A stretch of DNA of 45,051 nt from Flammeovirgaceae bacterium (lineage in GTDB: Bacteria; Bacteroidota; Bacteroidia; Cytophagales; Cyclobacteriaceae). How positions within the stretch are numbered: position 1 is the first letter of the stretch; each line of letters begins with the position of its first letter. A model generated the notes under the pieces. It was not told the origin of the DNA. It did no database searches and worked only from the letters and a program-made list of their open reading frames with translations. Shown piece by piece: positions 25,222 through 34,486 of this stretch. Position numbers and translations under genes: made by a program. The stretch covers positions 1-45,051 of the forward strand of contig JAHEZH010000033.1 in the NCBI GenBank assembly GCA_023251155.1. Direction: 5' to 3'.

Positions 25222-25752
25222 ATGGAACAACAAAATTCAGAAATCCCCACAACCCGAGCTGCAGGTATTCGTTACGGATTGATACTTGGAGTAATCTCTA
25301 TAACGTACTTTCTTATCCTAACTTTGTCAGGTGTTGGCATGCAAGGGCCTGCCGGTTACGTTAGTTACCTGTTTGTTGCAGGGGCCATATTTTTAGGCCA
25401 TAAATATTTCAAAGACAATGGAAATGGATATATGTCCATTGGCCAGGGAGTTGGTATTGCTTTTTGGACAGGCCTGATCTCAAGTGTTATCTCCAGTATT
25501 TTCACTTTTGTTTACGCTAAATTTATTGACTCTGGCTTTATTGATGCCATTAAGGATAAGCAGCTTGAAGAGATGGAGAATAAAAACATGTCTCCGGAGC
25601 AAATCGAGCAAGCAATGAAAATTACGAGTTCCTTCATGACTCCTGAGGTTTTTTTGATCATGGGTATTGTCATGGGCATAATCGGATCGGTCATCGTTGG
25701 TCTTATCGTTTCTATATTCACTAAGAACGCCAACCCGGAAGCTGAAATTTAA
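25222..25752 (+). CDS. DUF4199 membrane protein, copy 3
   Basis: 176 residues with the same features as copy 2: TRAAGIRYGLILGVISITYFL, then FKDNGNGYMSIGQGVGIAFWTGLISSVISSIFTFVYAKFID, a charged loop (KQLEEMENKNMSPEQIEQAMKI) and the shared end IVSIFTKNANPEAEI. The identical C-terminal 'NPEAEI' and the loop with a conserved SPEQ suggest these positions matter or that the duplication is recent. No partner is known. The glycosyltransferase gene starts 9 bases after its stop. Confidence 0.9.
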   Translation: MEQQNSEIPTTRAAGIRYGLILGVISITYFLILTLSGVGMQGPAGYVSYLFVAGAIFLGHKYFKDNGNGYMSIGQGVGIAFWTGLISSVISSIFTFVYAKFIDSGFIDAIKDKQLEEMENKNMSPEQIEQAMKITSSFMTPEVFLIMGIVMGIIGSVIVGLIVSIFTKNANPEAEI

Positions 25753-25761
25753 TAACGCATT

Positions 25762-26745
25762 GTGAAGTTGGATATCTCCGTTATTATTCCCGCCAAAGAC
25801 GAACAAGAATCTATACCTGAATTGAGTCAGTGGATCAGCCGTGTGATGGAATCACACGGCTTTTCTTATGAAGTCATTTTTATTGATGACGGAAGCACGG
25901 ATGCCACCTGGGAAGAGATGGTGAAGATGAATGAAGTCAATCCCTGCTTCAAAGCGTTTAAATTCAATCGCAATTTTGGTAAGGCGGCGGCCCTGCACAC
26001 CGGTTTTAAAGCTGCGCAAGGGGAGGTCGTCATTACCATGGATGCGGACTTGCAGGATAGCCCTGATGAGATACCAGAGTTGTATCGCATGATTAAAGAA
26101 GAGCACTTTGATCTGGTCTCGGGCTGGAAGAAGAAACGTCATGATCCCGTTTCGAAAACACTGCCTTCTAAATTTTTCAATTACACTACCCGCAAAATTT
26201 CAGGTATTTACCTGCACGACTTCAATTGCGGCCTGAAAGCCTATACCAACATCGTTGTAAAAAATGTATCGGTCTATGGAGAAATGCATCGTTACATACC
26301 GGTTATTGCGAAATGGGCGGGCTTTACAAAAATCGGTGAGAAAGTAGTAGAGCATCGCGAGCGAAAATACGGTCACAGTAAATTTGGCTGGGAAAGGATG
26401 ATCAGGGGCTTTCTGGATTTACTGACAATTACGTTTGTAGGAAAGTTTGCCAACCGGCCCATGCACTTCTTTGGTTCGTTGGGCACCATTTCATTTTTAG
26501 CTGGCTTTTTCTTTACCGTGAAAATTATCTGGGAGAAAATCAGTGCTTTGTTTATCACCCACACCACACTGAAAAGAGACATCACCCAACAGCCGGCTTT
26601 CTTTCTTGCATTGATTGCTGTGGTGATTGGAGTTCAGTTATTCCTTACCGGATTTATTGCCGAACTAATGGCCCGTCAGAACATTTCAAAGAAAGACTAT
26701 CTGGTGATTGCCAAAATCGGACTGGAAGAGAAGAAACCGAATTAG
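25762..26745 (+). CDS. Family 2 glycosyltransferase, polyprenyl-phosphate type
   Basis: 327 residues. The GT-A core begins ISVIIPAKDEQESIPEL, with the donor-binding DDGSTDATW (42-50) and the DxD-like metal motif ITMDADLQDSP (Asp94, Asp96). Two membrane spans lie near 232-255 and 268-297 (FLAGFFFTVKIIWEKI; PAFFLALIAVVIGVQLFLTGFIAELMARQ), as in DPM1-like and undecaprenyl-phosphate sugar transferases (PglC/GtrB/ArnC relatives). It probably moves a sugar from a nucleotide donor to a lipid carrier at the inner membrane. Translation starts at GTG (25762), giving the normal N-terminus. It follows the DUF4199 genes closely. Confidence 0.92.
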   Translation: MKLDISVIIPAKDEQESIPELSQWISRVMESHGFSYEVIFIDDGSTDATWEEMVKMNEVNPCFKAFKFNRNFGKAAALHTGFKAAQGEVVITMDADLQDSPDEIPELYRMIKEEHFDLVSGWKKKRHDPVSKTLPSKFFNYTTRKISGIYLHDFNCGLKAYTNIVVKNVSVYGEMHRYIPVIAKWAGFTKIGEKVVEHRERKYGHSKFGWERMIRGFLDLLTITFVGKFANRPMHFFGSLGTISFLAGFFFTVKIIWEKISALFITHTTLKRDITQQPAFFLALIAVVIGVQLFLTGFIAELMARQNISKKDYLVIAKIGLEEKKPN

Positions 26746-26820
26746 AGAAGGTATAGTGACGATAAAGATGCCTTTAACCGGTTAAATTCCAATTCGCAAA
26801 TCTAAAGCGTACCTCCAAAA

Positions 26821-26967
26821 TCACATTTTCTGGCCGTACTGAATCCTGTTGTAGTATTCCTGCTTCTTCTTGCCTTCGCGTGTTTTGTAGTAAGATTTGG
26901 GGGTAGTGCAGCTAAAAAGCGAACCAATTATAAAAGCCCCGACAAAAAATACAATTACGTTTTTCAT
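26821..26967 (-). CDS. Small lipoprotein, 48 residues
   Basis: A short minus-strand gene between glycosyltransferase and thiL. The product is MKNVIVFFVGAFIIGSLFSC, then TTPKSYYKTREGKKKQEYY and a short end. It has a hydrophobic signal and a lipobox (LFSC, Cys20), then a basic, tyrosine-rich mature part of about 28 residues. The clean signal and stop support a real gene. Function unknown; such mini-lipoproteins are common in Bacteroidota. Confidence 0.7.
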   Translation of the reverse strand: MKNVIVFFVGAFIIGSLFSCTTPKSYYKTREGKKKQEYYNRIQYGQKM

Positions 26968-27086
26968 AGTCTGATGATGTACATCCTATATACAGGCCTG
27001 TACGGTAGCTGGCCACTCATTGCCGGATAAGTCTTACTTTTACGGGTTGAATAACTTAAATGATCGGCCAACGGCCGGTGACCTTT

Positions 27087-28118
27087 ATGACAGAAAAACG
27101 CTCAGAAATTAATCAATTAGGCGAATTCGGACTTATTGATCGCATTGCCTCCAAATTTGATGCACGTAATGTTTCTTCCAAAAAAGGAATAGGTGACGAT
27201 GCTGCGGTGATCGATGCCGGAAACGACTTTGTACTCCTCTCCACCGACATGTTGCTGGAGGGTGTGCACTTTGATTTATCGTATGTGCCACTGAAGCACC
27301 TTGGTTATAAGTCGGTAGCCGTGAATGTGTCAGATATTGCTGCGATGAACGGCCGGCCGGAACAGATCACGGTTGGTCTTGCATTGAGCAACCGTTTTTC
27401 ACTGGAAGCAGTAGATGAGTTGTACGAAGGAATACGTGCTGCCTGTGAAAGTTATAACGTAGACCTGGTCGGTGGTGACACCACGTCATCGGCTTCCGGC
27501 CTGGTCATCTCCATCAGTGTACTGGGTAGAGTAGAAAAGGATAAAGTAGTGTATCGCAGCGGAGCTCAATCCCATGATATTATTTGTGTCACGGGAGATT
27601 TAGGTTCTGCTTACCTCGGCCTTCAGGTACTGGAGCGCGAAAAAGAAGTATTTCTTACTAACCCCGACATGCAACCCGATATTGAGAAATACGAGTACAT
27701 GGTAGGGCGCCAGTTAAAACCGGAGGCGCGTATGGATGTAGTGCATGAATTGAAGGAGTTAGGAATTACACCCACTTCCATGATTGACATCTCCGATGGC
27801 CTGGCTTCTGAGCTGCTACATCTTGCGAAGAGTTCCGGAAAAGGAATAAAAATATTTGAAGACAAAATCCCCATCGACTCACAGGCATTTGAAACGGCCA
27901 TTGAGTTCAAGATTGACCCGGTTACCGCTGCGCTCAATGGTGGGGAAGATTATGAATTGCTATTCACCATCAGGCAGGCCGATTTTGAGAAACTGAAAAA
28001 TCATCCTGACATTCATTTCATCGGGCACATTCATGATCAGCCTGCACAAAATGTGATGGTTACCAAGCAAGAAACCATTGTTCCGCTAAAGGCGCAAGGC
28101 TGGAATCATTTTGCTTGA
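27087..28118 (+). CDS. thiL: Thiamine-monophosphate kinase ThiL
   Basis: ATP-dependent kinase that converts thiamine phosphate to thiamine diphosphate, the last step of cofactor synthesis. The protein is 343 residues from the ATG at 27087, where TEKRSEINQLGEFGLIDRIA is the usual ThiL opening (the frame is open nine codons further up, but that part is not conserved). Conserved features are KKGIGDDAAVID (the 'GDDAAv' motif), LLSTDMLLEGVHFDL, YKSVAVNVSDIAAMNGRPEQITVGLAL and DLVGGDTTSS. The C-terminus has ISDGLASELLHLAKSS and LNGGEDYELLFT. No other thiamine gene is adjacent. CGGCC-AAC-GGCCG at 27065-27077 is a short dyad just before the start. Confidence 0.95.
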   Translation: MTEKRSEINQLGEFGLIDRIASKFDARNVSSKKGIGDDAAVIDAGNDFVLLSTDMLLEGVHFDLSYVPLKHLGYKSVAVNVSDIAAMNGRPEQITVGLALSNRFSLEAVDELYEGIRAACESYNVDLVGGDTTSSASGLVISISVLGRVEKDKVVYRSGAQSHDIICVTGDLGSAYLGLQVLEREKEVFLTNPDMQPDIEKYEYMVGRQLKPEARMDVVHELKELGITPTSMIDISDGLASELLHLAKSSGKGIKIFEDKIPIDSQAFETAIEFKIDPVTAALNGGEDYELLFTIRQADFEKLKNHPDIHFIGHIHDQPAQNVMVTKQETIVPLKAQGWNHFA

Positions 28119-28128
28119 TAAAACACGA

Positions 28129-31100
28129 TTAGTTGTTCGGGGTGGGCAGGCTCACAATAAACTCTGAGCCATGCCCTTCTTTACTGTAAATGCGCAGCTT
28201 GCCGCCATTTGCTTCAATGAATTTTTTACAAAGCAGTAACCCTAATCCGGTACCCCGCTCGCTGGAGGTTCCTCTCTTCACCTGGGGATTATCTAACGTG
28301 AAAATCTTGCTGATCTCCTGTTCACTCATTCCGATCCCTTCGTCTTTTATTTTTATTTCAATCCAATGACTGCTCTTTACGGTCTCGATATAGACCGCCT
28401 TACCATCGGGAGTAAACTTGATGGCATTGGAAACCAGGTTGCGCAATAAGACATAAATCATGTTTTCATCAGCAAACACGGTCATTCCATTGCTCTGATT
28501 CACATTTAGTTTGATGTGTTTCTTGTCGGCAGTCAATTGATAGAGACCCTTTATTTTTTCGAATAGCGGGCCGAGTTCAAACTGAATAGGCTCATATTGA
28601 ATAGTGCCTGTTTGCGAAAGTGACCAGTACAGGGTGTTATCAATCAGATCAAGCGAATTGGTGACCGAGTTACGAATGCTGATGGCATACTTATGCAGAT
28701 CCTGCTTCGATATGCTATCGGTATTATCGATGATCATGCCAAGAAAACCTTTCAGTGTAGTCAGTGGTGAGCGAAGGTCATGTGAAAGAATAGAGAAGAT
28801 CAGATCTTTTTTTCGATTCAGATTCTCCAGCTCTTCCTTCGATTTTTCAATTTCGCTGGTGCGCTCCGACAATAACTTTTCAAGTCTTCGTTGCTCCGAT
28901 GCGATGGCTGCGATACGTCCTTTGATCAATACGAAAAGCAAGAGACCGAATGCAATGCTGCTCACCGATAAAAACCACCATGTACTCCAGAACGGTGAAT
29001 TGATAACAAACGATACACTGCTGGTTAATTCAGTATTGTCCGATGTCGTTGCCTTTACTGAAAAGGTATAATGTCCCGGTTTAAGGTTAGCATACAGGGC
29101 CGCATTCTGGTTCTCTGATTTGCTCCATCCCGGGTCCAGCGGATCCAGGCGATAGTAGATGCTGGCGCGGGAGGGCTCGCTGTAATCCGCAATAAAGAAA
29201 TCAAACTTAAGATTTCGCTCCGCGTGATTTAACTGCAGTGGAGCGGAGGTGTTAAGGAAAGTAAAGTATTTTTCAAACGATTCTTCGGAGGAGAGATTTG
29301 CAGTTGTACCTACCCCAATAATCTGGGGCTTCGGTTCATACATGTTTTGCTTCAGGCTGTCCGGATGAAATATATTGAGCCCGTTTATGCCTCCAAATAA
29401 TAATTCTCCATTCCGACTGCGTAAATACGCAAGCCGGTTGAATTCGGGATCCTGAATGCCTTCTTCTACATTAAAAGTGATGATGTTTTTTTTCCTGCTG
29501 TCGTAAAAGGCTAAACCATTGTTGGTGCTGATCCATTCATTGTTTTGCTGATCGGCCATGGAAGCATAGGCGGTATTATCAGGCAATCCATCTTTAGTGG
29601 TAATTCTTTTTTTGATTACATAATTACCCGTGCTGTCTAAGCCTAAAATGAAAATGCCGGTGTTAAAAGTATTTACCCACACTTCATCCTTCTTGGGTTC
29701 TACCGAGAGCACAAGAAAGAAGGAGCTATCCGGCCTGAACTTCTCCGGATCAATTCTGATTTTTTGCAATGTGTTGGTGGCCGGATGATAGCGGGTGACT
29801 CCTCCCAGGTTTCCTGTCCACAGGTAGTGATCCTGATCAACCGTAATACAAGATACACCGGGCATTACCGTGGTGGATGAAATTTTGCGAAGAGAATCGG
29901 TTTCTGCATGGTAGGCAAATAGTTTGCGCTGGCAGATATAGTACAATGTATTCCCGTCTTTTATCAGTTGCCGGGAATTTCTTCCGCGGGTCATCTTTTC
30001 CAATGGCTTGTAAAAGGCAAATCGTTTTGTTTTGAGATCGAATTGAAGAATGCCATGCGAAGAACCAATGAGCATCCGGTTGTCATACTCACAAAAATAA
30101 AGGGGCGTGATGAAGTAAGGATAGGATGCAATTTCTACCTTGATGTGCTCGGCCACATCTGTTTTTCTATTCAAGATATTAATATAACCATCGGCAGTGG
30201 CGACCCAGATCATTCCGTCTTTGTCTTCGTGTAACCCGCGAATATTGTCATCGCTTAGTGAATTGGGATTGCTGGGCTCATGTTTGAAGAGCTCAAACTT
30301 GATCTGATTGCGATCGTATTTATTCATTGCACCTGAAGATCCCACCCAGACAATACCTGATTTATCCACCAGTATCGAGGTGCAGATATCGCCACTGAGT
30401 GACAGGTGGTTGGAAGGATCGTTGGCCAGGTGCAGGTATTTGTTGATGTGCGTGTCGTACACCGCAAGTCCGTTGTTTTTGGTGAGTATCCATATCAGCC
30501 CTTTATGATCTTTTTGAATACGGGTGATGGTACTGAAGAATGGAGTGACCAGTGGTGAAAGATGATGACCCGCTTTTAGTGACAGCGGGTCGAAACGGAC
30601 TACCCCATGCCGTTCTGTCCCCACCCATACTCCTTCGCTGGTGATACACAGTGAGGATGCCCGCACGGCTCCGCGCCATTCCGGCCAGAGATCTTCGAGC
30701 GAAATTATTTTACGAATGCCTCCTTTTCGGATCACATAAATAGTATGGGAAGCGCCCACCCAAAGATCATCACCGTTTACGGCAAGCGCGGAGGGGTTAG
30801 TAATCATGTGGGGTGTAAATCTTCGTACGAGGGTGTCTCTTTCGAGCGAGAACAACCCGCTGTTGAAGGAAGAAACCCACACGATTCCATCCGGTGTTTG
30901 GGCAATGTTTGAAATGGCAGGGGGGGCTGAAGAAGCCGGAATTTTTTGTAACTGATTGTCTTCGTAGCGAAACTGCAGCAAGCCGTGATTCTTCGTGCCG
31001 ATCAGCAAACGGTTCTTGTGCGAATCCCAGAACAGTTTGGTAATCTCCCTACCGAAAAGAGGAACGGAGTCGGGATAGATAATACTGTAACTTTTAAAGT

Positions 31101-31299
31101 TCTTTCCATCATAGCGATGTAGCGTATTCTTGGCAATCCAGATCATGCCCACTGAATCCTGGATGATGTCATCTACCGGAGTAGAGGTCAACGTACCGGG
31201 TATGGAAATATGATCAAATTCAATCTTATCCGGCAGCTTCTGCGCTCCGGCTATGGTCGTGAGAAGAAAGAAAATAAAAGTGACGAAAGATTTAACCAT
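28129..31299 (-). CDS. Sensor histidine kinase with propeller sensor and Y_Y_Y domain
   Basis: 1056 residues. A signal peptide (MVKSFVTFIFFLLTTIAGAQ) leads into a long two-component-propeller sensor region (repeats such as 'GMIWVATADG', 'GIVWVGSSGA', 'NEWISTNNGLAFYD'; about 30-670), then a Y_Y_Y domain (about 690-765) and one membrane span (about 774-793). A coiled-coil-like linker follows, then HisKA with His840 in SHDLRSPLTT and HATPase_c with Asn958 in the N-box, DEGIGM (986-991) and GTGLGL. It has no receiver or AraC-type HTH at the C-terminus, unlike the longer hybrid regulators that control polysaccharide loci, so it needs a separate response regulator, which is not adjacent. Stimulus unknown. 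The next gene on the strand is 3 bases upstream. Confidence 0.95.
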   Translation of the reverse strand: MVKSFVTFIFFLLTTIAGAQKLPDKIEFDHISIPGTLTSTPVDDIIQDSVGMIWIAKNTLHRYDGKNFKSYSIIYPDSVPLFGREITKLFWDSHKNRLLIGTKNHGLLQFRYEDNQLQKIPASSAPPAISNIAQTPDGIVWVSSFNSGLFSLERDTLVRRFTPHMITNPSALAVNGDDLWVGASHTIYVIRKGGIRKIISLEDLWPEWRGAVRASSLCITSEGVWVGTERHGVVRFDPLSLKAGHHLSPLVTPFFSTITRIQKDHKGLIWILTKNNGLAVYDTHINKYLHLANDPSNHLSLSGDICTSILVDKSGIVWVGSSGAMNKYDRNQIKFELFKHEPSNPNSLSDDNIRGLHEDKDGMIWVATADGYINILNRKTDVAEHIKVEIASYPYFITPLYFCEYDNRMLIGSSHGILQFDLKTKRFAFYKPLEKMTRGRNSRQLIKDGNTLYYICQRKLFAYHAETDSLRKISSTTVMPGVSCITVDQDHYLWTGNLGGVTRYHPATNTLQKIRIDPEKFRPDSSFFLVLSVEPKKDEVWVNTFNTGIFILGLDSTGNYVIKKRITTKDGLPDNTAYASMADQQNNEWISTNNGLAFYDSRKKNIITFNVEEGIQDPEFNRLAYLRSRNGELLFGGINGLNIFHPDSLKQNMYEPKPQIIGVGTTANLSSEESFEKYFTFLNTSAPLQLNHAERNLKFDFFIADYSEPSRASIYYRLDPLDPGWSKSENQNAALYANLKPGHYTFSVKATTSDNTELTSSVSFVINSPFWSTWWFLSVSSIAFGLLLFVLIKGRIAAIASEQRRLEKLLSERTSEIEKSKEELENLNRKKDLIFSILSHDLRSPLTTLKGFLGMIIDNTDSISKQDLHKYAISIRNSVTNSLDLIDNTLYWSLSQTGTIQYEPIQFELGPLFEKIKGLYQLTADKKHIKLNVNQSNGMTVFADENMIYVLLRNLVSNAIKFTPDGKAVYIETVKSSHWIEIKIKDEGIGMSEQEISKIFTLDNPQVKRGTSSERGTGLGLLLCKKFIEANGGKLRIYSKEGHGSEFIVSLPTPNN

Positions 31300-31302
31300 C
31301 TG

Positions 31303-31668
31303 TTAATCTTCCGGGTAGGGGATGAAAACAAAATTGGTGAACTCCTTGTCCACTACAAAGAGGCAACAGAACTCATCCGGATCTTTATAGTTTTCCTTGA
31401 ACTGCTCTACCTTTTCCGGGCTCACAAAATTGCGCTGTACAAACTCGTCCAGAAAGGAGGCATAATAATCCCATGTAAGGCCCAGTTTATCTTTGTCGAT
31501 AAGCAATTGCCCAATGGGGATTTCTTCTTTTGCTATGGGAAATATGGGATACTCAAAGTCAGCCTTCCTGATCTGGTAGGAAGACTCTTTAAGATGATCG
31601 GCCACTTTTACAAAGTCAGTCGAGATAGTGCCGAGGTATTTGCCGCTGAGTTCGGGATCGTTGTGCAT
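31303..31668 (-). CDS. Conserved protein of unknown function, 121 residues
   Basis: A soluble protein of 121 residues without signal peptide or membrane span: starts MHNDPELSGKYLGTISTDFVKVADHLKESSYQIRK, has PIFPIAKEEIPIGQLLIDKDKLGLTWDYYASFLDEFVQ in the middle and ends in FCCLFVVDKEFTNFVFIPYPED. I believe similar proteins occur across Cytophagales, but I know no function. The conserved-looking FCCLFVVD near the C-terminus is a buried strand. Only 3 bases separate it from the downstream sensor kinase, so the two are probably co-transcribed, and it may serve the kinase. Confidence 0.8.
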   Translation of the reverse strand: MHNDPELSGKYLGTISTDFVKVADHLKESSYQIRKADFEYPIFPIAKEEIPIGQLLIDKDKLGLTWDYYASFLDEFVQRNFVSPEKVEQFKENYKDPDEFCCLFVVDKEFTNFVFIPYPED

Positions 31669-31922
31669 TAGACGGGTATTCTTCCTTAGAAATTTTACAT
31701 GTGCTATTCTTTTTCCTTCTTTCTTAATGATAAGGGCTGATTGATTTGATTACCATGATTCAGGCATAGCAGAAATAGAACTTGGTTGTTATAAAAATCA
31801 AAATAATCATTCGCTGTCATTACTGCAATAAGCTTCAAAAAAGACCTAATATAAAAGCTTGCGCGCGTTATCTTTTATTCCTTCCAGGAATATCGCCAAA
31901 AAATAAAAGGAGAGATCGGATC

Positions 31923-32513
31923 TTACCTGTTGGTAGCTATCCATTGGGTAGCAAATTCTTTTAGCTCCGGGAAAAAGCGATCAAATTCGTCCTGAAATTC
32001 GGAATAATACAGCTGAAGATCAGCGGTGGCCTCTTCCATTTTTGATTCATAGGGAGTTCTTCGTGCCATGCCCGACAGTGCGCGATGTATGCCCTCTACC
32101 TGGGAGTAGCCCACAAGCCAGTTTCCTTTTATCATGTAGGGCAGCATCTGGTTCACCTGGTCGGGTAGTAAGGCCTGGTACTTTTCCAGCGTGTTGTAGG
32201 AATCCCTGGCAAAATCCGCCAGTAATTGATCAGAGTAATTTGCCCAGTTGGCAGCCAGGAAGTGATCATAGAAAACATCAATGATCACGGGGGAGTAGTG
32301 CCTGTATTTGGGGCGCAATCGTATTTTACTTTCACGCACAACGGGATGCCTATCGGTGAATGCATCGATCTCACGATGAAGCGCTATTCCTTTGACGATG
32401 CCCGCTTCAAACTGCTCAGACAGATTTCTGCCTTTTACAAAATCTCCGATGAAATTGCCTATTTTAACTTTCGGATCGGCACCCGATAAATAAAGATGAG
32501 CCAGAAAATTCAA
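31923..32513 (-). CDS. Acyl carrier protein phosphodiesterase, AcpH-like
   Basis: 196 residues, the normal length of the ACP phosphodiesterase (formerly DUF479) family, which removes the 4'-phosphopantetheine from acyl carrier protein. The opening MNFLAHLYLSGADPKVKIGNFIGDFVKGR and IALHREIDAFTDRHPVVRESKIRLRPKYRHYSPVIIDVFYDHFLAANW carry the family's HD-like metal residues (His and Asp in 'HREID.FTD.H' and 'DVFYDHFL'). No signal peptide. A gene-poor stretch of about 250 bases separates it from the next minus-strand gene. Confidence 0.92.
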   Translation of the reverse strand: MNFLAHLYLSGADPKVKIGNFIGDFVKGRNLSEQFEAGIVKGIALHREIDAFTDRHPVVRESKIRLRPKYRHYSPVIIDVFYDHFLAANWANYSDQLLADFARDSYNTLEKYQALLPDQVNQMLPYMIKGNWLVGYSQVEGIHRALSGMARRTPYESKMEEATADLQLYYSEFQDEFDRFFPELKEFATQWIATNR

Positions 32514-32615
32514 ACCGATTGTTTTACGCTGATGTAAGGTAATTCATTTAATCGGTTTTTATGAAGCCGTAATTTTTGTGACTTTTGATCAAAACCATTT
32601 TACTTCTTTATAAAT

Positions 32616-33011
32616 ATGGCTATAGCAAAATTAAAACTTCTGATTAACCTGGCTCGTATTGATGGTGAGGTGGCCGATCGTGAAAAAAAATACATTACAA
32701 CCATAGGTATAGCCAATGGTGTCCCTATGAAGGAGGTGGTTCCTCTTTTTGAACTTGATCATGAGATCATTGTACCCGCTGACCTGACCAGCGATGAACG
32801 TTTCAATTATATTTTCAGCCTGGTGCAACTCATGAAAATTGACGAACGCCTTTATAAAGATGAGATTCAGTATTGCTCACAGGTAGCTGCTAAATTAGGA
32901 TATGATCAGTCGGTGATGTTTGAATTGATGCTGCATGTGCGGAGCGTAATGGAGGCCAATGAACTGGAATCTTTAAAGCAGTTAACGGCCAAATATCTTC
33001 ATCCTGGTTGA
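32616..33011 (+). CDS. TerB-like protein
   Basis: 131 residues, all helical, matching the TerB/DjlA-like 'tellurite resistance' fold: AKLKLLINLARIDGEVADREKKYITTIG (about 3-31), FNYIFSLVQLMKIDERLYKDEIQYCSQVAAKLGY (about 67-100). The paired 'ARIDGEV...E...I' and 'MKIDERLYKDEI' are the two acidic metal-binding repeats of the family. TerB-like proteins appear in many stress contexts, and a tellurite role should not be assumed. It starts shortly after a divergent gene-start region (32514-32615) shared with the AcpH gene, and 51 bases lie between its stop and the next start. Confidence 0.82.
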   Translation: MAIAKLKLLINLARIDGEVADREKKYITTIGIANGVPMKEVVPLFELDHEIIVPADLTSDERFNYIFSLVQLMKIDERLYKDEIQYCSQVAAKLGYDQSVMFELMLHVRSVMEANELESLKQLTAKYLHPG

Positions 33012-33062
33012 CTGGAATAAAAATTAGGGTTAACATTAGCTTAAATGCTAACCTAAACCGTA

Positions 33063-34343
33063 ATGAAAAAAATACTTACCCTGTCCGTGTTGTGGCTGCT
33101 AGCCATTGCCGGATTCGCCCAGCGCACCCTCATCCATTGTGGTAGTCTCATCGATGGAAAAAGCAAAGACATTCAATCACAAGTAACAATCGTTGTAGAA
33201 GCAGGAAAAATTGTTTCGCTCGACAAAGGCTTTGCCAAACCCGGCAAAGATGATAAGCTTATCGACCTGAGTAAGAAAACAGTCATGCCCGGCCTGATTG
33301 ATATGCACGTGCATGTAGAGAATGAAACCAGCAAAGATAACCTCGTAAAACGCTTTACTCAGAATGAAGCCGATGTGGCATTTCAGGCTACCGTATATGC
33401 AAAGAAAAACCTGATGGCTGGTTTTACCACGGTGCGCGATTGTGGAGGATCGGGTGTCAATATTTCCATACGCAATGCCATCAACCAAGGTATTGTGGTG
33501 GGCCCACGCATTTTTACAGCAGGCAAAGGTGTGGCGACCACGGGAGGTCATGGAGATCCAACCAATGGTTCACGTAAGGACTTACAGGGTGATCCCGGTC
33601 CGAAAGAAGGGGTGATCAATGGCCCGGAAGAAGCGTATAAAGCCGTACGTCAACGCTATAAAGATGGAGCTGACTTTATTAAGATCACCGCTACCGGTGG
33701 TGTACTCAGTGTAGCAAAGGATGGAAGTGGCCCTCAGTTTACCCAGGAAGAGGTAAATGCCATTGTGCTTGCTGCGAAAGACTATGGCTTTCATACGGCC
33801 GCACATGCACATGGGGCAGAGGGCATGAAGCGTGCCGTGCTTGCTGGGATAACTACTATAGAACATGGTACGCTGATGAGCGAGGAAGTAATGGACCTGA
33901 TGAAAGAAAAGGGAACCTATCTTGTCCCTACGATAATAGCCGGAAGGTCGGCAGCCGATTATGCCAGGATACCAGGCTATTATCATCCGTTGGTCGTTCC
34001 CAAAGCATTGGAGATCGGATCGAAAATTCAGGAGAACTTTGGTAGAGCTTATAAACGCGGTGTGAAGATCGCATTCGGTACCGATGCAGGCGTGTTCCCT
34101 CACGGAGAGAATGCACGCGAGTTTGGATATATGGTAGAAGGTGGTATGCCCGCCATTGAGGCATTGCTCAGTGCGATGCAGGTGAATGCTAACTTGCTGG
34201 GGGTAGGTGATAAAATAGGATCAATCGAAAAAGGAAAACTGGCTGATATTGTAGCAGTAAATGAAAACCCAACAACCAATATCAAAACCATGGAGAAGGT
34301 AACATTTGTGATGAAAGAAGGTGTGGTGTACAAAAACGAGTAA
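33063..34343 (+). CDS. Secreted amidohydrolase, imidazolonepropionase/prolidase-like
   Basis: 426 residues with a signal peptide (MKKILTLSVLWLLAIAGFAQ). Metal ligands of the amidohydrolase superfamily are visible: His82 and His84 in LIDMHVHVE, Lys207 in FIKITATGGV (a likely carboxylated bridge), His248/His250 in AAHAHG, His268 in IEHGT and Asp341 in FGTDAG. Such proteins hydrolyse dipeptides (Xaa-Pro or Xaa-Lys type) or related amides, and the specific substrate is not readable. Exported, probably to the periplasm. Single gene with its own terminator-like hairpin. Confidence 0.93.
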   Translation: MKKILTLSVLWLLAIAGFAQRTLIHCGSLIDGKSKDIQSQVTIVVEAGKIVSLDKGFAKPGKDDKLIDLSKKTVMPGLIDMHVHVENETSKDNLVKRFTQNEADVAFQATVYAKKNLMAGFTTVRDCGGSGVNISIRNAINQGIVVGPRIFTAGKGVATTGGHGDPTNGSRKDLQGDPGPKEGVINGPEEAYKAVRQRYKDGADFIKITATGGVLSVAKDGSGPQFTQEEVNAIVLAAKDYGFHTAAHAHGAEGMKRAVLAGITTIEHGTLMSEEVMDLMKEKGTYLVPTIIAGRSAADYARIPGYYHPLVVPKALEIGSKIQENFGRAYKRGVKIAFGTDAGVFPHGENAREFGYMVEGGMPAIEALLSAMQVNANLLGVGDKIGSIEKGKLADIVAVNENPTTNIKTMEKVTFVMKEGVVYKNE

Positions 34344-34370
34344 AAAATCTTTTTTTATAGCTGCATAACG

Positions 34371-34404
34371 ATTGCCATGGCGGAACAGCGATGGCAATTT
34401 TTTT
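34371..34404 (+). terminator. Terminator after the amidohydrolase
   Basis: ATTGCCAT (34371-34378) pairs with ATGGCAAT (34391-34398), followed by a run of seven T. Confidence 0.75.
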
Positions 34405-34486
34405 ATAGCCATGTTGAGTTAAGAAAAATTAAGTTGGAATTAATCAGAGCCTCATTTGAGCGTTTTAGTATTGAATAAAAAACGAA

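Noticed and set aside
28604-29071. 155-codon plus-strand frame inside the propeller sensor kinase
   Set aside because: It lies opposite the HisKA and linker region, whose motifs are clear on the minus strand.
31210-31671. 153-codon plus-strand frame over the sensor kinase start and the 121-residue gene
   Set aside because: It covers two well-supported minus-strand genes and looks like a complementary-strand artefact.
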